Shown: positions 1 to 9,469, counted from the stretch's first letter. The stretch: DNA of 64,000 nucleotides from Zestomonas carbonaria (GCF_904061905.1 NZ_CAJFCI010000025.1:50274-114273); one strand, 5' to 3'. Notes: a model not told the origin generated them from the letters alone. Numbers and translations are program-made.

Positions 1-796
1 CGAGGCTCGGCACCCGCAGGGCGTCCAGGTCGGCGGCGTGCATCCTCAGTTCGGTGACGCTTGCGCCAAGCAGCAAGGCCAGGGCGGTTCGGCTGTCTTC
101 CAGTTGCTGGCCCAGGTCGGCGAGCAGGCGTCGCTGGGTGGCCACCACGCCGCGTTGCTGGGCCAGTTCGAGGGCAATGGCGGCACCGGCGCGCCAGCGT
201 GCTTCGACGGTCGCCAGGACGCGTTCGGCGTTGGCCAGGTTGAGTTCGGCGATGCGCCGGCGTTCGCCGAGACCGACCGTCTGCAACCAGGTGTTCGCCA
301 CCCCGGCGCCGAGGGTGACGTGCAGGGCGTCGCGGTCGAAGCGGCTGGCGCGCAGGGCCAGTTCGGCGCTGTCGCGCCCGGCGCGCAGGCGACCCCACAG
401 GTCGACTTCGTAGCTGGCCGCCAGGCCGCCTTCGTAGCGGTTGCCGGCGGTGTCGGCATCACCACCGAGACGGCCTGCTCGACTGGCGCCGAGGTTGCCG
501 TCGAGCCTCGGCAGCAGCGGCGCGCCGGCCAGTCGCGCGCTGGCTTCGGCCTGGCGCACCCGAGCGACGGCGGCGGCCAGGTCGGGACTCTGCGCGAAAG
601 ACTGGGCGACCAGGCGGTCCAGCTCGTCGCTGCCGAAGGCTCGCCACCAGGTGGAGTCGATTTCCTGGGCGGGCAGGGCGTTGGCGTGGCGCCACTGCGC
701 CGGGGTTTCGGGCAGCTCGTCCGGCGCAGGCTGATGACGGGAGCAGGCGGCCAGGGCCAGGAGCAGCAGCAGGGGGAGTGCGGGTTTCATGGCCAT
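1..796 (-). CDS. opmQ: Outer-membrane efflux lipoprotein (NodT/OprM family), OpmQ-like; 3' end outside window
   Basis: This reading frame runs off the left edge, so only the first 265 or so residues are present. It begins MAMKPALPLLLLLALAACS, a lipoprotein signal ending in the lipobox LAAC. The body reads as a TolC-like outer-membrane factor, with WWRAFGSDELDRLV and a YEVDLWGRLRAGRD segment typical of the NodT family. It lies 173 bp downstream of a MacB-type ABC exporter and a membrane-fusion protein on the same strand, so it should form the outer-membrane channel of that tripartite pump. In P. aeruginosa the same trio is PvdR-PvdT-OpmQ, which exports recycled pyoverdine; that assignment here is by family and order. 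A second ATG two codons later is an alternative start. Confidence 0.8.
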   Translation of the reverse strand, partial: MAMKPALPLLLLLALAACSRHQPAPDELPETPAQWRHANALPAQEIDSTWWRAFGSDELDRLVAQSFAQSPDLAAAVARVRQAEASARLAGAPLLPRLDGNLGASRAGRLGGDADTAGNRYEGGLAASYEVDLWGRLRAGRDSAELALRASRFDRDALHVTLGAGVANTWLQTVGLGERRRIAELNLANAERVLATVEARWRAGAAIALELAQQRGVVATQRRLLADLGQQLEDSRTALALLLGASVTELRMHAADLDALRVPSL

Positions 797-969
797 GGTG
801 TGGCGTCCGTTGGCTCTCTTCTCGCGCTCATGGGAGAGGAGGAAGGAGAGGGAAGAGCGGTGCGTGCGAAGAGTCAACCTGCGTGTCATAGGAACGCATG
901 ACCCTCTCCCCAGCCCTCTCCCATGAATGGGAGAGGGAGCGGTCCGAGTTGTCGCCAACATCGCTCGCG
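797..969. repeat. Intergenic spacer with a CTCTCCC...GGGAGAG palindrome
   Basis: The gap between the ABC exporter and the outer-membrane factor holds a palindrome at about 901-943, with CCAGCCCTCTCCC and GGGAGAGGG arms around ATGAAT. It belongs to the dispersed CCTCACCCCAGCCCTCTCCC repeat family found at more than ten places in this window. No further gene was seen here. Confidence 0.6.
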
Positions 970-2922
970 CTACTCCATCGACAACGCCACCACCGGGTCG
1001 AGCGCGGCGGCGGTCCTGGCTGGCAGCCAGCCGAACAGCAGGCCGGTGGCGGCGGCGCTGGTGAAGGCGATCAGCATGGCGCTGAGGGAAAACACCAGCG
1101 GTACGCCGCTGGCGACCAGCAGCAGGCCGGCAACGATGCCGAGCAGCACGCCGGCGCTGCCGCCGGTGACGGTGACCAGCAGTGCCTCGCCGAGGAACTG
1201 GTGGAGGATGTCGCGGCGGCGCGCGCCGGTGGCCATGCGGATGCCGATCTCGCGGGTGCGCTCGCGCACGGTCATCAGCATCACGTTCATCACGCCGATG
1301 CCGCCGACCAGCAGCGACACCGCGGCGATCAGGCCGAGCATCAGGGTCATGCTGTCCTGGGTCTCCGCCTCGGCCAGCAGCTTGGCAGCGGCGTTGCCGA
1401 TGCCGAAGTCCTGGCGGCCGTGGCGGGTTTCGAGGAGTTCGCGGATCGCCGCCTCGGCGGCGAGCACCTGGCTCGACGAGGCGGCGTCGATCACCGAGTA
1501 GTCCGGATGGGTCAGCGCCTGGAACACGCGTACCCGGCCGGCGCGATAGGGGATGAAGACCATCTCGTCGTAGTCTTCGGCGCCGGAGTCCGCGCCCTTC
1601 TCGCTCATCACGCCGATGACTTCGAACGGCGAGTCCTTGATCAGCAGTTGCAGGCCGAGCGGGTTGGCGATGCCGGGGAAGAACTGTTCGCGGGCCTTGT
1701 GGCCGAGCACCACCACGGGCGCCATCGCCTTGTCCTCGGCGGCACTGAAGAAACGGCCCACGGCGACCGGCCAGTGGTGGATGCGCGGCATTTCTTCGCT
1801 GCTGGAGAAGGTGTAGACCGAGCGGGCGACGTTGCCGTAGCGCACCATCGCCGGGTCGCCGATCACCGGCATGGCGGCGCGGACTTCCGGCAGCCCGGCC
1901 ACCGCGTCGAGGTCTTCCAGGGTCACCACGCCGGCCGGCCCGCCTTCGGGCGGCTGGCGGCCGCTCAGGTACATGATGGTGGCGCCCATGGAGGCCATCC
2001 GCGCCACCACCCGGTCCTTGGTGCCGAGGCCGACGGCGAGCATGACGATCACCGACGCCACGCCGATGACGATGCCGAGCAGGGTCAGCGCGGTGCGGAA
2101 GCGGTTCTGCCACATCACCCGCCAGGCCGAACGCGCCACCTCGCCGAGCTCGCTCCAGGGCGATACGCCGTGGTCGCGGCCGGCCTCGGCGAGGTCCGGC
2201 GACGGCAGCGCCCTGGCCGGGACCTGGCTGCCGGAATCGCTCACCACTTCGCCGTCGCGGATCTCGATGACCCGCCGCGCCTGCGCCGCCACGTCGCGGT
2301 CGTGGGTGATCAGGATCACCGTGTGGCCGGCGTCGGCCAGTTCGTTGAGCAGCGCCATCACTTCCTTGCCGCTGTGCGAGTCCAGCGCGCCGGTGGGCTC
2401 GTCGGCGAGGATGATGCGGCCGCCGTTCATCAGCGCGCGGGCGATCGACACCCGTTGCTGCTGGCCGCCGGAAAGCTGGTTGGGGCGATGATCGAGCCGT
2501 TCGCCGAGACCCAGGCGCTGCAACAGGGCGACCGCCCGCTCGCGGCGCCGCTCGGCGGGCAGGCCGGCGTACAGGGCGGGGATCTCGACGTTCTCGCGCG
2601 CCGACTCGGTGGCGATCAGGTGATAGCCCTGGAACACGAAGCCGAACGCCTCGCGGCGCAGCCAGGCCAACTGGTCGGCGTCGAAGCCGGCGACGTCGCG
2701 GCTGGCGAAGCGATAGCGGCCGGCGCTCGGCCGGTCGAGGCAGCCGAGGATGTTCATCAGCGTCGATTTGCCGGAGCCGGAGGCGCCGACGATGGCGACA
2801 AACTCGCCAGCCTGGATGCGCAGCGACACGCCCCGCAGGACTTCCACTTCGGGGCTGCCGTCCTCGCCACCGTAGCGCCGGCGGATACCCTCCAGCTCGA
2901 TCAGCGCGGGGCTTTCGCTCAC
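970..2922 (-). CDS. pvdT: MacB-family ABC exporter (ATPase-permease fusion), PvdT-like
   Basis: A protein of about 650 residues with an N-terminal ATPase and a C-terminal MacB-type membrane part. The ATPase shows Walker [10 protein letters not shown] near residue 48, the signature LSGGQQQR near 153 and Walker B ILADEPT. A first membrane helix near residue 275 ([21 protein letters not shown]) is followed by a long periplasmic region and three C-terminal helices, the standard MacB layout. MacB proteins do not move substrate through the membrane; they drive export from the periplasm through the outer-membrane channel. The start is GTG, overlapping the upstream adaptor's TGA stop as GTGA; an adjacent GTG at 2925 is possible. 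The PvdT role is inferred from order and the neighbouring siderophore-reductase genes; a macrolide exporter cannot be excluded. Confidence 0.85.
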   Translation of the reverse strand: MSESPALIELEGIRRRYGGEDGSPEVEVLRGVSLRIQAGEFVAIVGASGSGKSTLMNILGCLDRPSAGRYRFASRDVAGFDADQLAWLRREAFGFVFQGYHLIATESARENVEIPALYAGLPAERRRERAVALLQRLGLGERLDHRPNQLSGGQQQRVSIARALMNGGRIILADEPTGALDSHSGKEVMALLNELADAGHTVILITHDRDVAAQARRVIEIRDGEVVSDSGSQVPARALPSPDLAEAGRDHGVSPWSELGEVARSAWRVMWQNRFRTALTLLGIVIGVASVIVMLAVGLGTKDRVVARMASMGATIMYLSGRQPPEGGPAGVVTLEDLDAVAGLPEVRAAMPVIGDPAMVRYGNVARSVYTFSSSEEMPRIHHWPVAVGRFFSAAEDKAMAPVVVLGHKAREQFFPGIANPLGLQLLIKDSPFEVIGVMSEKGADSGAEDYDEMVFIPYRAGRVRVFQALTHPDYSVIDAASSSQVLAAEAAIRELLETRHGRQDFGIGNAAAKLLAEAETQDSMTLMLGLIAAVSLLVGGIGVMNVMLMTVRERTREIGIRMATGARRRDILHQFLGEALLVTVTGGSAGVLLGIVAGLLLVASGVPLVFSLSAMLIAFTSAAATGLLFGWLPARTAAALDPVVALSME

Positions 2923-4091
2923 CACTGGAACCTCACCGCCGAAGTCTGCGCCACCTCACCGGTGACCAGGCGATCGCCCTCGGCCAGGCCATCGAGCACC
3001 TCGACGAGCTGGCGATTGCGCGCCCCGACCCGCACTTCGCGGCCCTGCGGCCGACCCTTGGCGTCCAGCACGCGGGTGGTGAACAGCCCGGCCTCGCCGG
3101 CCACCGGGTCGAGCGCCTCCAGCGGCGCGGTGAGCACGTCGTGCACGGCGGCGGTGATGAACACCACCTGGGCGGTCATCTGCGGCATCAACGCGCCGTC
3201 GTCGTTGGCCACGTCGAACAGCACGGTGTACTGCACCGCCTGCGTCGCCTGGGCCGCCGCGCCTTCCTCGCCGCCATTGGCCGGGGTCACCGGCGGCGCC
3301 GGCAGCACCTGGCGGACCTTGGCGTGCCAGCGCCGGCCGTCGCCGCCGAGGGTGGTGAAGTACAGCGGCATCCCCGGCGCGAGCTGGCGGATATCGGCTT
3401 CGGACACCTTGGTCCAGGCGGTCATCGCGCTGAGGTCGGCGATGCGCATCACCGTCGGCGTCTGGTAGGTGGCGTTGAGGGTCTGGCCCTGCTTGACGTC
3501 GACGCCCAGCACGGTGCCGGCGATCGGCGCGTAGAGGCGGGTGTAGCCGAGCAGCGCCTCGTTGCCGCGCAGCCGCGCCTGGCTCTCGGCGATCTGCGCG
3601 CGCAACTGTTCGAGGCGCGCCTGGGCGGACTTCCAGGCGGCGATGGCGACCTGCACGTCTTCCTCGCGGGTCGCCTCGTCGCGGGCCAGGCGCAACTGGC
3701 GCTGGTGCTGCTGGCGCGCCAGGTCGAGCTGCGCCTGCTGGTCGGCCAGTTGCGCGCGCAGGCCGGCGAGCGCCGCGCGGTCGGCTTCCACCGTGGCCTC
3801 GTGGAGGCTGGCGTCGATCTCGGCGAGCAACTGGCCCTTCTCCACCTTGTCGCCGGGCTGCACGTGCAGGCGCAGCACCTGGCCGGAGACCTGCGCGCCG
3901 ACATCCACCGACTCGCGCGGCTGCAGGGTGCCGATGGCCACCACGGTGGCTTCCACGTCGCCGCGCGCGACCGGCACGGTGAGGTAATCCGGCGCGGCGT
4001 CGCCCTGCCACCACCAGGCGCCGAGCAGCAGCAGCATCGGCACCAGCGTCAACAGCAGCCAGCGCCCCTTGGAACGGAGATCGAAACTCAT
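2919..4091 (-). CDS. pvdR: Periplasmic adaptor (membrane fusion protein), MacA/PvdR-like
   Basis: This is the 390-residue adaptor of a tripartite pump. It has an N-terminal membrane anchor ([18 protein letters not shown]), a lipoyl/barrel-sandwich domain containing [19 protein letters not shown], and an Ala/Gln-rich coiled-coil hairpin near residues 90-180. C-terminal beta-barrel and membrane-proximal segments end in VTGEVAQTS. The start at 4091 follows AAGGA at a workable distance; an upstream ATG at 4124 would add 11 residues with no signal character. The gene sits 22 bp after the DUF3325 gene and overlaps the ABC exporter by 4 bp, so it is probably translated within one long operon. It should link the inner-membrane ATPase to the OpmQ-like channel. 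Confidence 0.85.
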   Translation of the reverse strand: MSFDLRSKGRWLLLTLVPMLLLLGAWWWQGDAAPDYLTVPVARGDVEATVVAIGTLQPRESVDVGAQVSGQVLRLHVQPGDKVEKGQLLAEIDASLHEATVEADRAALAGLRAQLADQQAQLDLARQQHQRQLRLARDEATREEDVQVAIAAWKSAQARLEQLRAQIAESQARLRGNEALLGYTRLYAPIAGTVLGVDVKQGQTLNATYQTPTVMRIADLSAMTAWTKVSEADIRQLAPGMPLYFTTLGGDGRRWHAKVRQVLPAPPVTPANGGEEGAAAQATQAVQYTVLFDVANDDGALMPQMTAQVVFITAAVHDVLTAPLEALDPVAGEAGLFTTRVLDAKGRPQGREVRVGARNRQLVEVLDGLAEGDRLVTGEVAQTSAVRFQW

Positions 4092-4113
4092 GCGGGGTAC
4101 ATCCTTGTCGGCA

Positions 4114-4449
4114 TCACAGGGCAAGCAGCGGCAGTGCCCCCAGGGTCGAGAACGCCGCCAGCCAGGCGGCCAGGCGCGGGCGATAGGGCAGCAGCAGGAC
4201 CAGCGCCAGCGCGCCGGCGGTTAGCACGCCGCACCAGACCACCGTCCCCACCGCGCCGCCCCAGGCGCGCAGGCACGGCCACAGGGCGGCGGCCAGCAGC
4301 AGCCAGCCGGCCAGGCGCAGCAGGCGCTGGCGAGCGCGCGACTTGCGCGGCCAGACCTGCACGTGGTGGCGGTCCATGCCCAGGCACAGGCCGGCCATGC
4401 CGGCGTAGGAGAGGGCCAGTGCCAATGGAATCGCGACGACGGGCAGCAT
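4114..4449 (-). CDS. DUF3325 small membrane protein
   Basis: A 111-residue protein with four hydrophobic segments separated by a basic stretch (HHVQVWPRKSRARQRLLRL). Length and pattern match the DUF3325 family, which is repeatedly found beside DUF3649 and PepSY proteins in siderophore-uptake loci. Its ATG overlaps the stop of the upstream PepSY gene by one base (TGATG), which implies translational coupling. It is probably an inner-membrane partner of the reductase; no catalytic motif is visible. The adaptor gene of the exporter begins 22 bp downstream. Confidence 0.72.
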   Translation of the reverse strand: MLPVVAIPLALALSYAGMAGLCLGMDRHHVQVWPRKSRARQRLLRLAGWLLLAAALWPCLRAWGGAVGTVVWCGVLTAGALALVLLLPYRPRLAAWLAAFSTLGALPLLAL

Positions 4450-6089
4450 CAGTGCGCCTCCACTTCGAGTGCACGGGCGGCGCTGCGCCGGGGGCGTTTC
4501 GCAGGCGCCGGCCGGCTGGCCTTGACCCACACCCGCCGCGCCGCCAGCAGGCTGAGCAGGCCGAACCCGATGGCGACCAGCTCGACCCCGGCGCGCTGGC
4601 CGTCGCCGCGCAGCAGGTAGATGACGAACTGCTCGCCGACCGTCCCCCAGTTGAGCAGCGGCAGCAGCAGGCAGAGCAGCGCGATGGCCAGCAGTTGCTC
4701 GATCCAGGCCGTGGTCGCCGGGCGCAGCGCGGCATGCAGGCAGGTCAGTGCCCAGACCGCGAAGAAGGCGCCGATCTCCCATTCCGGCCGCTGCTCGATG
4801 CCCACCGGGATCAGCCGGTTGGCCCAGAAGAACGCCACGCAGGCCAGCGCCAGGCCGGCGATGCTGCCGATGTTGAGCACTTCGATGACCCGGTAGACAC
4901 GCTCGGTCTGCGCGCCGAACTCGCCCAGCGCACGCTGCCGGCGCTTGACCATGAAGAGGATCGCGCCGGTGGCCAGCATCGCCGCGCCGGCCAGGCCGCA
5001 GACGAAGTACAGCCAGCGGATCGCGTCGCCGCCGAACGCCGCGAAGTGCAGGTTGCGCATCACCGACTGCACGTCCTGCGCCGCACCGCCACGCCGCTCG
5101 CCGGGTATCTGGATGTCCCGCTGCTCGCCGCTCACCGCGTCGAAGAACACCCGCCCCGCGCCATCGCCGAGCAGGGTGTACTGGCCTTCCTTCTCGATGA
5201 AGCGGCCGAACAGCACCGCCGCCGCGCTGCTGTCGCCGGGGTGCTCGACGCTGACGAAACTCACCGGCCGCTGCAATTGCGCCTCGCTGCGCACCAGCAG
5301 TTCGTCCAGCGCGGTGACCGGGGCCGCGATGCCGGTTTCCGGGCGGTGCTCGGGCTGGGTCAGCAGGTCGGCGAAATAGGCTTCGGGGCTGTCGTAGTGC
5401 GCGGCGATGCCGAGCGGCATGTATAGCGCGTAGAAGGTCGCCAGGCCGGTGTAGGCGATCATCAACTGGAACGGCAGGCTCAGCACCGACAGCGCGTTGT
5501 GGGCATCCAGCCAGCTCCGCTGGCCCTTGCCGGGGCGGAAGGTGAAGAAGTCCTTGAAGATGCGCTTGTGGATGATGATCCCGCTGACCAGCGCCACCAG
5601 CATGGCCATGGTGAAGAAGCCGACCAGCCAGATACCGGCGGTGCCGGCGTGGAACTCGAAGTGCATGTGCACGAAGTGGTGGCCGCCCTCGCTGTCGCGC
5701 TCCTCGGCATTGGCCAGCGGCTGGCCGGTGAGCGGGTCGAGGCGCTTCTGCTGGAACTGCTCGTGCTCGTCTTCCCAGAACAGGCGGATCGCCTTGTCGG
5801 TATCGTTGGGCAGGCCGATGCCCCAGAAATGCCCGCGCGGCGCATGCTCGGCGAGCCAGGCCTGGCCCAGGCGCACCGCCTGCGGGCGGTCGACGCTATC
5901 GTCGAGACCGGTGACCGCCTGCGCCTGCGGCAGGTGCGGCTTCATCCAGCGGGTGATCGGATCGTCGAACACCCCGAGGGTACCGGTGAGGAAGATGACG
6001 AACAGCACCCAGCAGGCCCACAGCCCGCCCCAGGTGTGCAGCCAGGCCATAGCCTGGCGCAGGCCCTCCTTCTGTTCCGCCTGGCTCAT
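4449..6089 (-). CDS. PepSY-associated membrane protein, siderophore-iron reductase type
   Basis: A 546-residue inner-membrane protein. The first helix lies near residues 17-37 (WACWVLFVIFLTGTLGVFD), a periplasmic stretch with HFVHMHFEFHAG and further helices follow, and the C-terminal half carries three to five more helices. The helix-flanking histidines are typical of PepSY/FoxB/FpvG-type reductases, which release iron from ferric siderophores in the periplasm or inner membrane. It overlaps the DUF3649 gene by 4 bp (ATGA) and the DUF3325 gene by 1 bp. Operonic position with a PvdRT-OpmQ-like exporter suggests iron is stripped here and the free siderophore is then re-exported. No TonB-dependent receptor is in view, so the siderophore is unknown. 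Confidence 0.8.
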   Translation of the reverse strand: MSQAEQKEGLRQAMAWLHTWGGLWACWVLFVIFLTGTLGVFDDPITRWMKPHLPQAQAVTGLDDSVDRPQAVRLGQAWLAEHAPRGHFWGIGLPNDTDKAIRLFWEDEHEQFQQKRLDPLTGQPLANAEERDSEGGHHFVHMHFEFHAGTAGIWLVGFFTMAMLVALVSGIIIHKRIFKDFFTFRPGKGQRSWLDAHNALSVLSLPFQLMIAYTGLATFYALYMPLGIAAHYDSPEAYFADLLTQPEHRPETGIAAPVTALDELLVRSEAQLQRPVSFVSVEHPGDSSAAAVLFGRFIEKEGQYTLLGDGAGRVFFDAVSGEQRDIQIPGERRGGAAQDVQSVMRNLHFAAFGGDAIRWLYFVCGLAGAAMLATGAILFMVKRRQRALGEFGAQTERVYRVIEVLNIGSIAGLALACVAFFWANRLIPVGIEQRPEWEIGAFFAVWALTCLHAALRPATTAWIEQLLAIALLCLLLPLLNWGTVGEQFVIYLLRGDGQRAGVELVAIGFGLLSLLAARRVWVKASRPAPAKRPRRSAARALEVEAH

Positions 6090-6382
6090 GCCAGCACCCT
6101 CCCCAGCAGCCAGCCGAGCCCGGCGAACAGCACGGCCGGCAGCAGCAGGCCGAGCCAGACGCGCTTGAGGTCCCTGACGGCGAATACCCAGACGATCGCC
6201 ACGGTGTAGATGGCGAAGCTGGCCAGCGACCCGGCCAGCACCGCCTGCCCCTTGGGCAGGGGAATGATCGCGCCGAGGAACACCACGAGCGCCGAGGTCA
6301 ACGCATAGCCGCCGAGGATCGCCGCCGCGCTGCGCGACAGCAGGGCGAGCGCGGGCCCGCGGGAGGAAGCAACAGATTTCAT
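6086..6382 (-). CDS. DUF3649 small membrane protein, first gene of the iron operon
   Basis: A 98-residue protein beginning MKSVASSRGPALALLSRSAA with three hydrophobic segments; its last four bases overlap the PepSY gene start. The pattern fits DUF3649, a family usually found just downstream of siderophore receptors and ahead of PepSY and DUF3325 genes. A frame extension to 6448 exists but is Arg/Ser-rich and unlikely to be coding. It is the first gene of the minus-strand run and diverges from the HAD gene. No convincing Fur box was seen in the 230 bp upstream. Confidence 0.7.
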   Translation of the reverse strand: MKSVASSRGPALALLSRSAAAILGGYALTSALVVFLGAIIPLPKGQAVLAGSLASFAIYTVAIVWVFAVRDLKRVWLGLLLPAVLFAGLGWLLGRVLA

Positions 6383-6614
6383 GGACAGACTGTCATTGCG
6401 ATAGGCGGAAGAACGGCCGGCGGAAGAGGGTGCGCGGCAGACGCGCACTGGAAACGCCGTGCCTCATATGTCCATGACGGATGAGCACGGCAAAACCCGC
6501 ACCCCGTTCGTCGATGATCTGCAACAGATTGTTTCAGGCCACGGCCGACCGCCGGAGAAGCGCATCGAATGCCCTGATATGCTTGCCCCTGGCTTTCACC
6601 GCGCAATCATCCCC

Positions 6615-7259
6615 ATGCACTACCAGCACATCCTCTTCGACCTCGACGGCACCCTCACCGACCCGCGCGAGGGCATCACCCGCTCGGTGCAGTTCGCCCT
6701 CGCCAGACTGGGCATCGACGAGCCGGACCTGGCCCGGCTCGAGCACTTCATCGGCCCGCCGCTGCTGCAATGCTTCATGGCCAGCTACGGCTTCGACGAG
6801 GCCACCGCCTGGCAGGCGGTGAACCACTACCGCGAACGCTTCAAGGTCACCGGGCTGTACGAGAACCGCCTGTTCGACGGCGTGCCGAACCTGCTCGAAC
6901 GGCTCGCCGGACAGGGCCGCACGCTGTACATCGCGACCAGCAAGCCAGCGGTGTTCGCCCGCGAGATCGCCCGGCACTTCGGCTTCGACCGGCATTTCAA
7001 GGTGATCTACGGCAGTGAGCTGGACGGCACGCGCACCGACAAGGTCGAGCTGATCGCCCACCTGCTCGCCGAAGAGGGCCTGGCGCCGGAAAGCGCGCTG
7101 ATGATCGGCGACCGCAAGCACGACCTGATCGGCGCGCGGCGCAACGGGCTGGATTGCGCGGCGGTCGGCTATGGCTTCGGCAGCCATGAGGAACTGGCGG
7201 CCGAGGCTCCGACCTATCACTTCGCCACGCTGGACGAACTGCGGCGAGCCTTCGCGTAG
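6615..7259 (+). CDS. HAD-superfamily phosphatase, phosphoglycolate-phosphatase-like
   Basis: A 214-residue HAD hydrolase. Motif I is DLDGTLTD with nucleophile Asp9 and Asp11, motif II is in YIATSKP, and motif IV is MIGDRKHDLIGA. The cap is the small helical type seen in Gph-like and nucleotidase-like HADs. The start at 6615 puts the DLDGT motif at its usual distance; the frame is open upstream to 6459 but that sequence has no family character. It probably dephosphorylates a small metabolite, but the substrate cannot be told from sequence. It stands alone, divergent from the iron operon. Confidence 0.8.
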   Translation: MHYQHILFDLDGTLTDPREGITRSVQFALARLGIDEPDLARLEHFIGPPLLQCFMASYGFDEATAWQAVNHYRERFKVTGLYENRLFDGVPNLLERLAGQGRTLYIATSKPAVFAREIARHFGFDRHFKVIYGSELDGTRTDKVELIAHLLAEEGLAPESALMIGDRKHDLIGARRNGLDCAAVGYGFGSHEELAAEAPTYHFATLDELRRAFA

Positions 7260-7608
7260 TGCGCCATGCGCACCGGGAAGATCGGCGCCGCAAGCCTTTC
7301 GGTGAGTACGATAGATTGGCGTGGTTGGTCGGGCCCGCCCCTCACCCCAGCCCTCTCCCGGAGGGAGAGGGGACTGGTACGGTGGCGTCGACCAGGCATC
7401 GTGCCGCTCCATCATCTGGAGCAATCCTTCGAGGCCGCTCAGAGGCAGAGCCAAGACGCAGGACGGGCTCCCTCTCCCCTCGGGAGAGGGCTGGGGTGAG
7501 GGGCGGAATCTCCCTCCAACTCCTCCACCCCGCCCCCAAAGCAGACAAGCAGGATGGGTCGAGGAGCGGAGCGGCAATACCCATCCCACGGGTACAGGCC
7601 TCCCCTAC
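7260..7608. repeat. BIME-like inverted pair of CCTCACCCCAGCCCTCTCCC palindromes
   Basis: This 349-bp gap has no gene. It holds two copies of the CTCTCCC/GGGAGAG palindrome family in opposite orientation, at about 7339-7378 and 7468-7505, separated by about 90 bp of unrelated sequence. Their outer ends read CCCCTCACCCCAG and CTGGGGTGAGGGG. The arrangement resembles bacterial interspersed mosaic elements built from REP sequences and can form a long hairpin between two convergent genes. Confidence 0.65.
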
Positions 7609-7842
7609 TCAGTTACCGTTCTTCTGGTAAATGATCTTCTTGGTCCCGCCGTCGCAGCTACCGACCACCATGTTGGGGTCCTCGACCTCGTCGTTGGGCA
7701 CGATTTCCAGGGTGTAGCTGGTCACCCCGGCGGCCTGGATCTTCACCTCGATCTCGGCCTTCAGTTCCTCGCACGGCTTGGGTGCCGCCACGGCGCCGCC
7801 GGCCAGCAGGCCGAGCAGGGCGACCGCCATCCATCTATTCAT
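7609..7842 (-). CDS. DUF1161 small secreted protein
   Basis: A 77-residue protein with a cleavable signal peptide (MNRWMAVALLGLLAGGAVAA) and a small mature domain with two cysteines (KPCEELK and VGSCDGG) that could form a disulfide. Length and sequence fit DUF1161, periplasmic proteins of unknown function in gammaproteobacteria. It has a strong ribosome binding site (GGAGGTGAG) and lies 24 bp downstream of the lipoprotein aminopeptidase gene on the same strand, so the two are probably co-transcribed. Confidence 0.75.
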   Translation of the reverse strand: MNRWMAVALLGLLAGGAVAAPKPCEELKAEIEVKIQAAGVTSYTLEIVPNDEVEDPNMVVGSCDGGTKKIIYQKNGN

Positions 7843-7866
7843 CGCTCACCTCCGGTTGTGAATCAC

Positions 7867-8961
7867 TCATGGGTTGACTGTCTCCGGCAGCGCCGGGTTC
7901 TCGCCTTGCAAGGCGCGCAGGGCCCGCTCGCGCTCGGCCGGCGGCAATTTGCCGAGTGTCGCGGCACGCGCATAGAAGGTCGCCCAGTCGCCCGCCTGAC
8001 GATACAGCGCGGCGAAGGCGCTCAGCCACTGCTCGTAGAGGCCGAACGGCAGCAGGCGGGCGTTGTTCAGCGGGGCGTTGATCCAGGCGTCGTAGCGGCG
8101 GTCGCCCTGCCACTCGGTGTCGCGCAGTTGCCGGTATTCCGTGCGCAGGCGCTCGAACTCGGCGGCCTTGCCGGCGCGCTTGGCGGCGTCGTCCAGGTCG
8201 CTGGCGTAGAGCGCTTGCAGGCGCTCGCGGCTGGCCAGGATCAGGGCGGTGAACTGTTCGCGCATCCGTTCGGCGCGGCCATCGGCGGGAGGCAGGCCAC
8301 GCGCCGCGCGCCACTGCCGGGCGCCCTCGCGCTCGACGAAGCTGGCGAAGGATTCGCTGAAGGCGGTGTCGTCGGCGACGTACAGGCGCTGGTGGGCCAG
8401 CTCGTGGAAGATCAGCGCGGCAAGGCGCTCGTCGTCCCAGCGCAGCATGCTGCTGAGCAGCGGATCGTCGAACCAGCCGAGGGTCGAGTAGGCCTCGATG
8501 CCGGCGACGTAGGTGTCCCAGCCATCCTGCTGGAGCAGCGCCGCCGCGCCGCGCGCGCCGCTCTGGCTGTAGTAGCCGCGGTAGGCGACGCAGCCGGCGA
8601 TGGGGAAGCAGTGGGTCAGCGGGGTCAGCGACAGTTCCGGCGTGGCGAACAGGTTCCACACCACGTAGGGGCGGTCCAGCTCGGCGTAGATGCGGTAGCT
8701 GCGATTGTCCGGCAGGCCCAGCTCGGCGCTGGCGAAGGTGCGCGCCTCCTGCGCCAGGGCCAGGCGGCGGCGCAGCTCGGGGTCGCGGGACTCGTCGGCG
8801 AGGATCGCCTCCACCGGCTCGCTGCGCCGCAGCAGGTCGAGCTGGCCGTCGACCAACTGGTCGTAGTAGGACAGGCTCGCGCAACCGCTCAGCGCCCCGG
8901 CCAACAGCAAGGGAACCCAGCGGGACAGGACGCGGTCGAGAGTGCTGGACAAGAAACTCAT
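7867..8961 (-). CDS. Putative lipoprotein aminopeptidase (HELAH zinc-peptidase family)
   Basis: A 364-residue protein starting MSFLSSTLDRVL with a lipoprotein signal ending LSGC at Cys27. A zinc-peptidase motif HELAH is at residues 186-190, followed by a glutamate-bearing helix (FSESFASFVEREG) that would give the third metal ligand. This matches the predicted-aminopeptidase family PF10023. It should be anchored in the periplasm. The start at 8961 is preferred because it directly precedes the signal peptide; the frame stays open another 118 codons without family sequence. It probably forms a two-gene unit with the DUF1161 gene. Confidence 0.8.
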   Translation of the reverse strand: MSFLSSTLDRVLSRWVPLLLAGALSGCASLSYYDQLVDGQLDLLRRSEPVEAILADESRDPELRRRLALAQEARTFASAELGLPDNRSYRIYAELDRPYVVWNLFATPELSLTPLTHCFPIAGCVAYRGYYSQSGARGAAALLQQDGWDTYVAGIEAYSTLGWFDDPLLSSMLRWDDERLAALIFHELAHQRLYVADDTAFSESFASFVEREGARQWRAARGLPPADGRAERMREQFTALILASRERLQALYASDLDDAAKRAGKAAEFERLRTEYRQLRDTEWQGDRRYDAWINAPLNNARLLPFGLYEQWLSAFAALYRQAGDWATFYARAATLGKLPPAERERALRALQGENPALPETVNP

Positions 8962-9055
8962 GGCGGGCCGGGTACAGGTTGATGGGGAGTCGCCGGAGCC
9001 AGCGACACTACTGCATCCCGCCACCGTCTGTCTGCCTGAAGACCTGGAGCACCGC

Positions 9056-9469
9056 ATGCGCACCCCGCTTCTTTTCGCCGGCCTGATCTCGCTCGGTGGC
9101 TGCTCGTTGCTGCCGCCGCACGACCCCAGCCAGGCCTGGATCGACCTGCACACCAACCCGGCCAGCGAACTGCGCGCCGACGAAGTGGACGACAAGCCAC
9201 TGGACGACGACCGCTTCTTCCAGGTGCCGCCCGGCCGCCACGCGTTGCAGGCGCGCCTGCTGTTCGCCGTGGCCGGCAGCGACATCGGCCCGGACAGCGA
9301 GGCCATGCCGCGCAACTGCCAGGTGCGCCTCGAATACGCCGACTTCGCCGCCGGCGAGCGCTACCGGCTGGTCGCCGGCAATATCGGTTTCCGCGCCTGG
9401 GCCAAGCTCTACGATGCGCAGAACCAGGTGCTGGCGAAGGGGCGAGAAGGACGTTGCGGCGAGTTCTGA
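9056..9469 (+). CDS. Hypothetical lipoprotein, paralog of the next gene
   Basis: A 137-residue protein with lipoprotein signal MRTPLLFAGLISLGGC. The mature part contains PSQAWIDL, DDDRFFQVPPGRHALQARL and FAAGERYRL. The same landmarks in the same order recur in the gene at 9671-10099 (PQQAWVEL, SDGRFFQVSPGAHELDVRF, FAAGQRYRL), so the two arose by tandem duplication. Both are likely periplasmic-facing lipoproteins with a compact beta fold. I do not recognise a function. It diverges from the aminopeptidase gene. Confidence 0.7.
   Translation: MRTPLLFAGLISLGGCSLLPPHDPSQAWIDLHTNPASELRADEVDDKPLDDDRFFQVPPGRHALQARLLFAVAGSDIGPDSEAMPRNCQVRLEYADFAAGERYRLVAGNIGFRAWAKLYDAQNQVLAKGREGRCGEF

Noticed and set aside
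898..3468. Long plus-strand open frame of 856 codons
   Set aside because: It is antisense to the clear ABC exporter and adaptor genes, rich in His/Ala/Gly/Arg from GC-skewed codons, and has no recognisable domain.
970..4091. Macrolide-specific MacAB exporter
   Set aside because: The architecture fits, but the operon with PepSY, DUF3325 and DUF3649 iron genes and an OpmQ-like partner makes siderophore recycling the better call. It remains possible.
7339..7505. Remnant of an insertion sequence between HAD and DUF1161 genes
   Set aside because: The inverted pair matches dispersed palindromic repeats found throughout the window and has no transposase remnant or target duplication.
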